Assembly: GCA_965370315.1 (NCBI GenBank)
Contig: CBDUTO010000093.1
Location: forward strand, 1 to 18,227
Length of the DNA: 18,227 nucleotides
Reading direction: 5' to 3'
Source of the DNA: 1-14-2-50-31-20 sp965370315
GTDB taxonomy: Bacteria; Bacteroidota; Ignavibacteria; Ignavibacteriales; Melioribacteraceae
Below the pieces are notes generated by a model. It saw only the letters and a list, made by a program, of their open reading frames with translations. It was not told the DNA's origin and did not search any database. Positions 16,872 to 18,227 of the stretch are shown piece by piece. The first letter of the stretch is position 1; every line of letters starts with the position of its first letter. The position numbers and the translations under genes are program-made.

Positions 16872-18227
16872 ATGAAGATATTTGAAAGAGTAGCAATAAG
16901 TTTTCTATTTCTATTTATTGTTACAGTCAGTTCTAGCTATAGCCAATTGCGAGTTGAAGATAGTCTTAAACAAGTTTTAGCTGAAACAGATACTGACTCG
17001 AGCAAAGCAGAACTCTTTCTCCAACTAGCTAGAGTGACTAAATTTGCTGATATGGAAAAGTCAGTAGAATATTACTTAAATGCTTTGGAATATGTGAAAA
17101 ATGAATATTCAAGAGCTGTTATTCTAGATACTATTGGTCTCTTTAATTGGCAATTAGGAGATTTTTCAGAATCTATTAAATACTTTGAAAAATCGTTGCT
17201 CTTATTTATTGAATTGCAAGATAGTATATGGTTAGGAAAACTTAATAATAATTTAGGAGCCGTAAATTGGGGAATTGGTAATAGCAATAAAGCTCTTCAA
17301 TACTATCAAGAAGGGTATAAAATTAGAAAATCGATAAAGGATATGAAAGGAGTTTCCAATATTCTTAATAATATAGGCTTAATCTATCAAGACTGGGGAC
17401 TTAATGATGAAGCATATAATTGGCATAATGAAGCTTTAATTATAGCTTTGAATTTAAAAGACTTACCAGCTATTGCCTACTCATATTCCAATGTGGGAAG
17501 GTGTTTTGAAAACAAAAAGGAATTTAAAGAGGCTTTAAAATATTACCAACTTGGGTACCAAAATCTATTGAAGGACGAAAAGAACATCCGTTCTGTACCA
17601 CTTTTTTTAACATTTATTGGAAGCGTGTATAGCAAAATGGGTATGCAAGATTCTGCACTCACTTATCATAAAAAATCGTTATTCAATTCTAAGCAGATAA
17701 ATAATAAAAATAGAATTGCAATTGCAAATTATTATCTTGGCTTAACATACTTTTCCATTAGCAAATTAGATTCTGCTGACAAATTTATAAATGCAAGCTA
17801 TACCCTTTCACTTGAGAAAAACTATGGTTATTTAATTAAAGATAATTTATTCATACTATCTCAGATAGAAGAGAAAAGAGGAAATATTTCAAAAGCGTTT
17901 AACTATTTCAAAAATGCAACAGCATTAAAAGATAGCACATTCAACAAACAAAAAATTGCAAAATTTACTAATCTTCAAGTAGAATATTATTTAGAGAAAA
18001 AATCAAAAGAGAATACAATTTTACGAAAAGATAATGAGATACAAGAGCTAACGATAAATGAGCAAAAAAATGTGAGGAATGTTCTCATCATAAGTGCTCT
18101 ATTTATCTTAATTATTTTGTTCTTAATTTCTAGAAGCCGAATTGCTTATAGAAAATTGAATATTGGCCTTAAAGAATCAGAAAAGGATTTATTAGAACTA
18201 AATGCGAATAAGGATAAATTTTTATCC
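16872..18227 (+). CDS. TPR-sensor histidine kinase, N-terminal part (runs off window end)
   Basis: The frame from ATG 16872 stays open to the last base (452 codons), so the gene is truncated by the window. Residues 1-24 are a signal peptide ending SSSYS before Gln. Residues 40-385 are TPR repeats: NNLGAVNWGIGNSNKALQYY, NNIGLIYQDWGLNDEAYNWH and SNVGRCFENKKEFKEALKYY are clear 34-residue-type helix pairs. A short coiled coil (about 380-398), one TM helix (404-421) and ESEKDLLELNANKDKFLS follow. This last motif is the usual lead-in to a HisKA domain, whose His would lie just beyond the edge. Classification as a kinase is therefore inferred from architecture. It starts 20 bases after the PAS kinase stop with AGG at 16858-16860, and is likely in the same operon. 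Confidence 0.82.
   Translation, partial: MKIFERVAISFLFLFIVTVSSSYSQLRVEDSLKQVLAETDTDSSKAELFLQLARVTKFADMEKSVEYYLNALEYVKNEYSRAVILDTIGLFNWQLGDFSESIKYFEKSLLLFIELQDSIWLGKLNNNLGAVNWGIGNSNKALQYYQEGYKIRKSIKDMKGVSNILNNIGLIYQDWGLNDEAYNWHNEALIIALNLKDLPAIAYSYSNVGRCFENKKEFKEALKYYQLGYQNLLKDEKNIRSVPLFLTFIGSVYSKMGMQDSALTYHKKSLFNSKQINNKNRIAIANYYLGLTYFSISKLDSADKFINASYTLSLEKNYGYLIKDNLFILSQIEEKRGNISKAFNYFKNATALKDSTFNKQKIAKFTNLQVEYYLEKKSKENTILRKDNEIQELTINEQKNVRNVLIISALFILIILFLISRSRIAYRKLNIGLKESEKDLLELNANKDKFLS

Overview
The window is an AT-rich bacterial segment in which every recognisable gene lies on the + strand. A Bacteroidota/Chlorobiota-type (FCB group) bacterium is likely, most plausibly an Ignavibacteria-like lineage. 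The evidence is a C-terminal Por/type IX secretion sorting domain with the NYPNPFNPTT signature, a delta-60 (DUF5122) repeat protein, FG-GAP remnants, a tricorn-like S41 protease, and periplasmic TPR-type histidine kinases. The lineage is inferred from protein style, not from a marker gene.

Layout: (1) 3-1745 is the C-terminal part of a tricorn-like protease that begins upstream of the window, closed by a hairpin terminator. (2) After an AT-rich gap of about 400 bp, 2185-6795 encodes a 1536-residue lipoprotein made of 15 tandem domains of about 95 residues, ending in a good intrinsic terminator. (3) 6934-8682 and 9051-9704 form a two-component pair: a TPR-sensor kinase of the HisKA_3/NarL type and a NarL/FixJ response regulator. 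The 368-bp gap between them carries two inverted-repeat elements. (4) 9735-10228 is a decayed patch: a 136-bp sequence with terminal inverted repeats, then a pseudogene that is the collapsed remains of an FG-GAP/type IX-secreted protein. (5) 10225-11829 is an intact secreted delta-60 repeat protein with a type IX sorting tail. (6) 12053 to the window end is a signalling cluster: a six-TM histidine kinase, an alpha/beta hydrolase, a GAF-like/triple-PAS histidine kinase whose start codon directly follows the hydrolase stop codon, and a TPR histidine kinase cut by the window end.

How it may work together: the first half is cell-envelope biology (protease, repeat lipoprotein, secreted proteins), and the second half is dense sensory input. 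Four histidine kinases but only one response regulator are present. The kinases at 12053 and 14378 carry very similar catalytic cores behind different sensor modules, so they could feed a common partner encoded elsewhere. The most interesting arrangement is the alpha/beta hydrolase directly coupled to a PAS kinase. It recalls the RsbQ (hydrolase)-RsbP (PAS phosphatase) sensing pair of Bacillus, but with a histidine kinase as output and an Asp in place of the usual Ser nucleophile.
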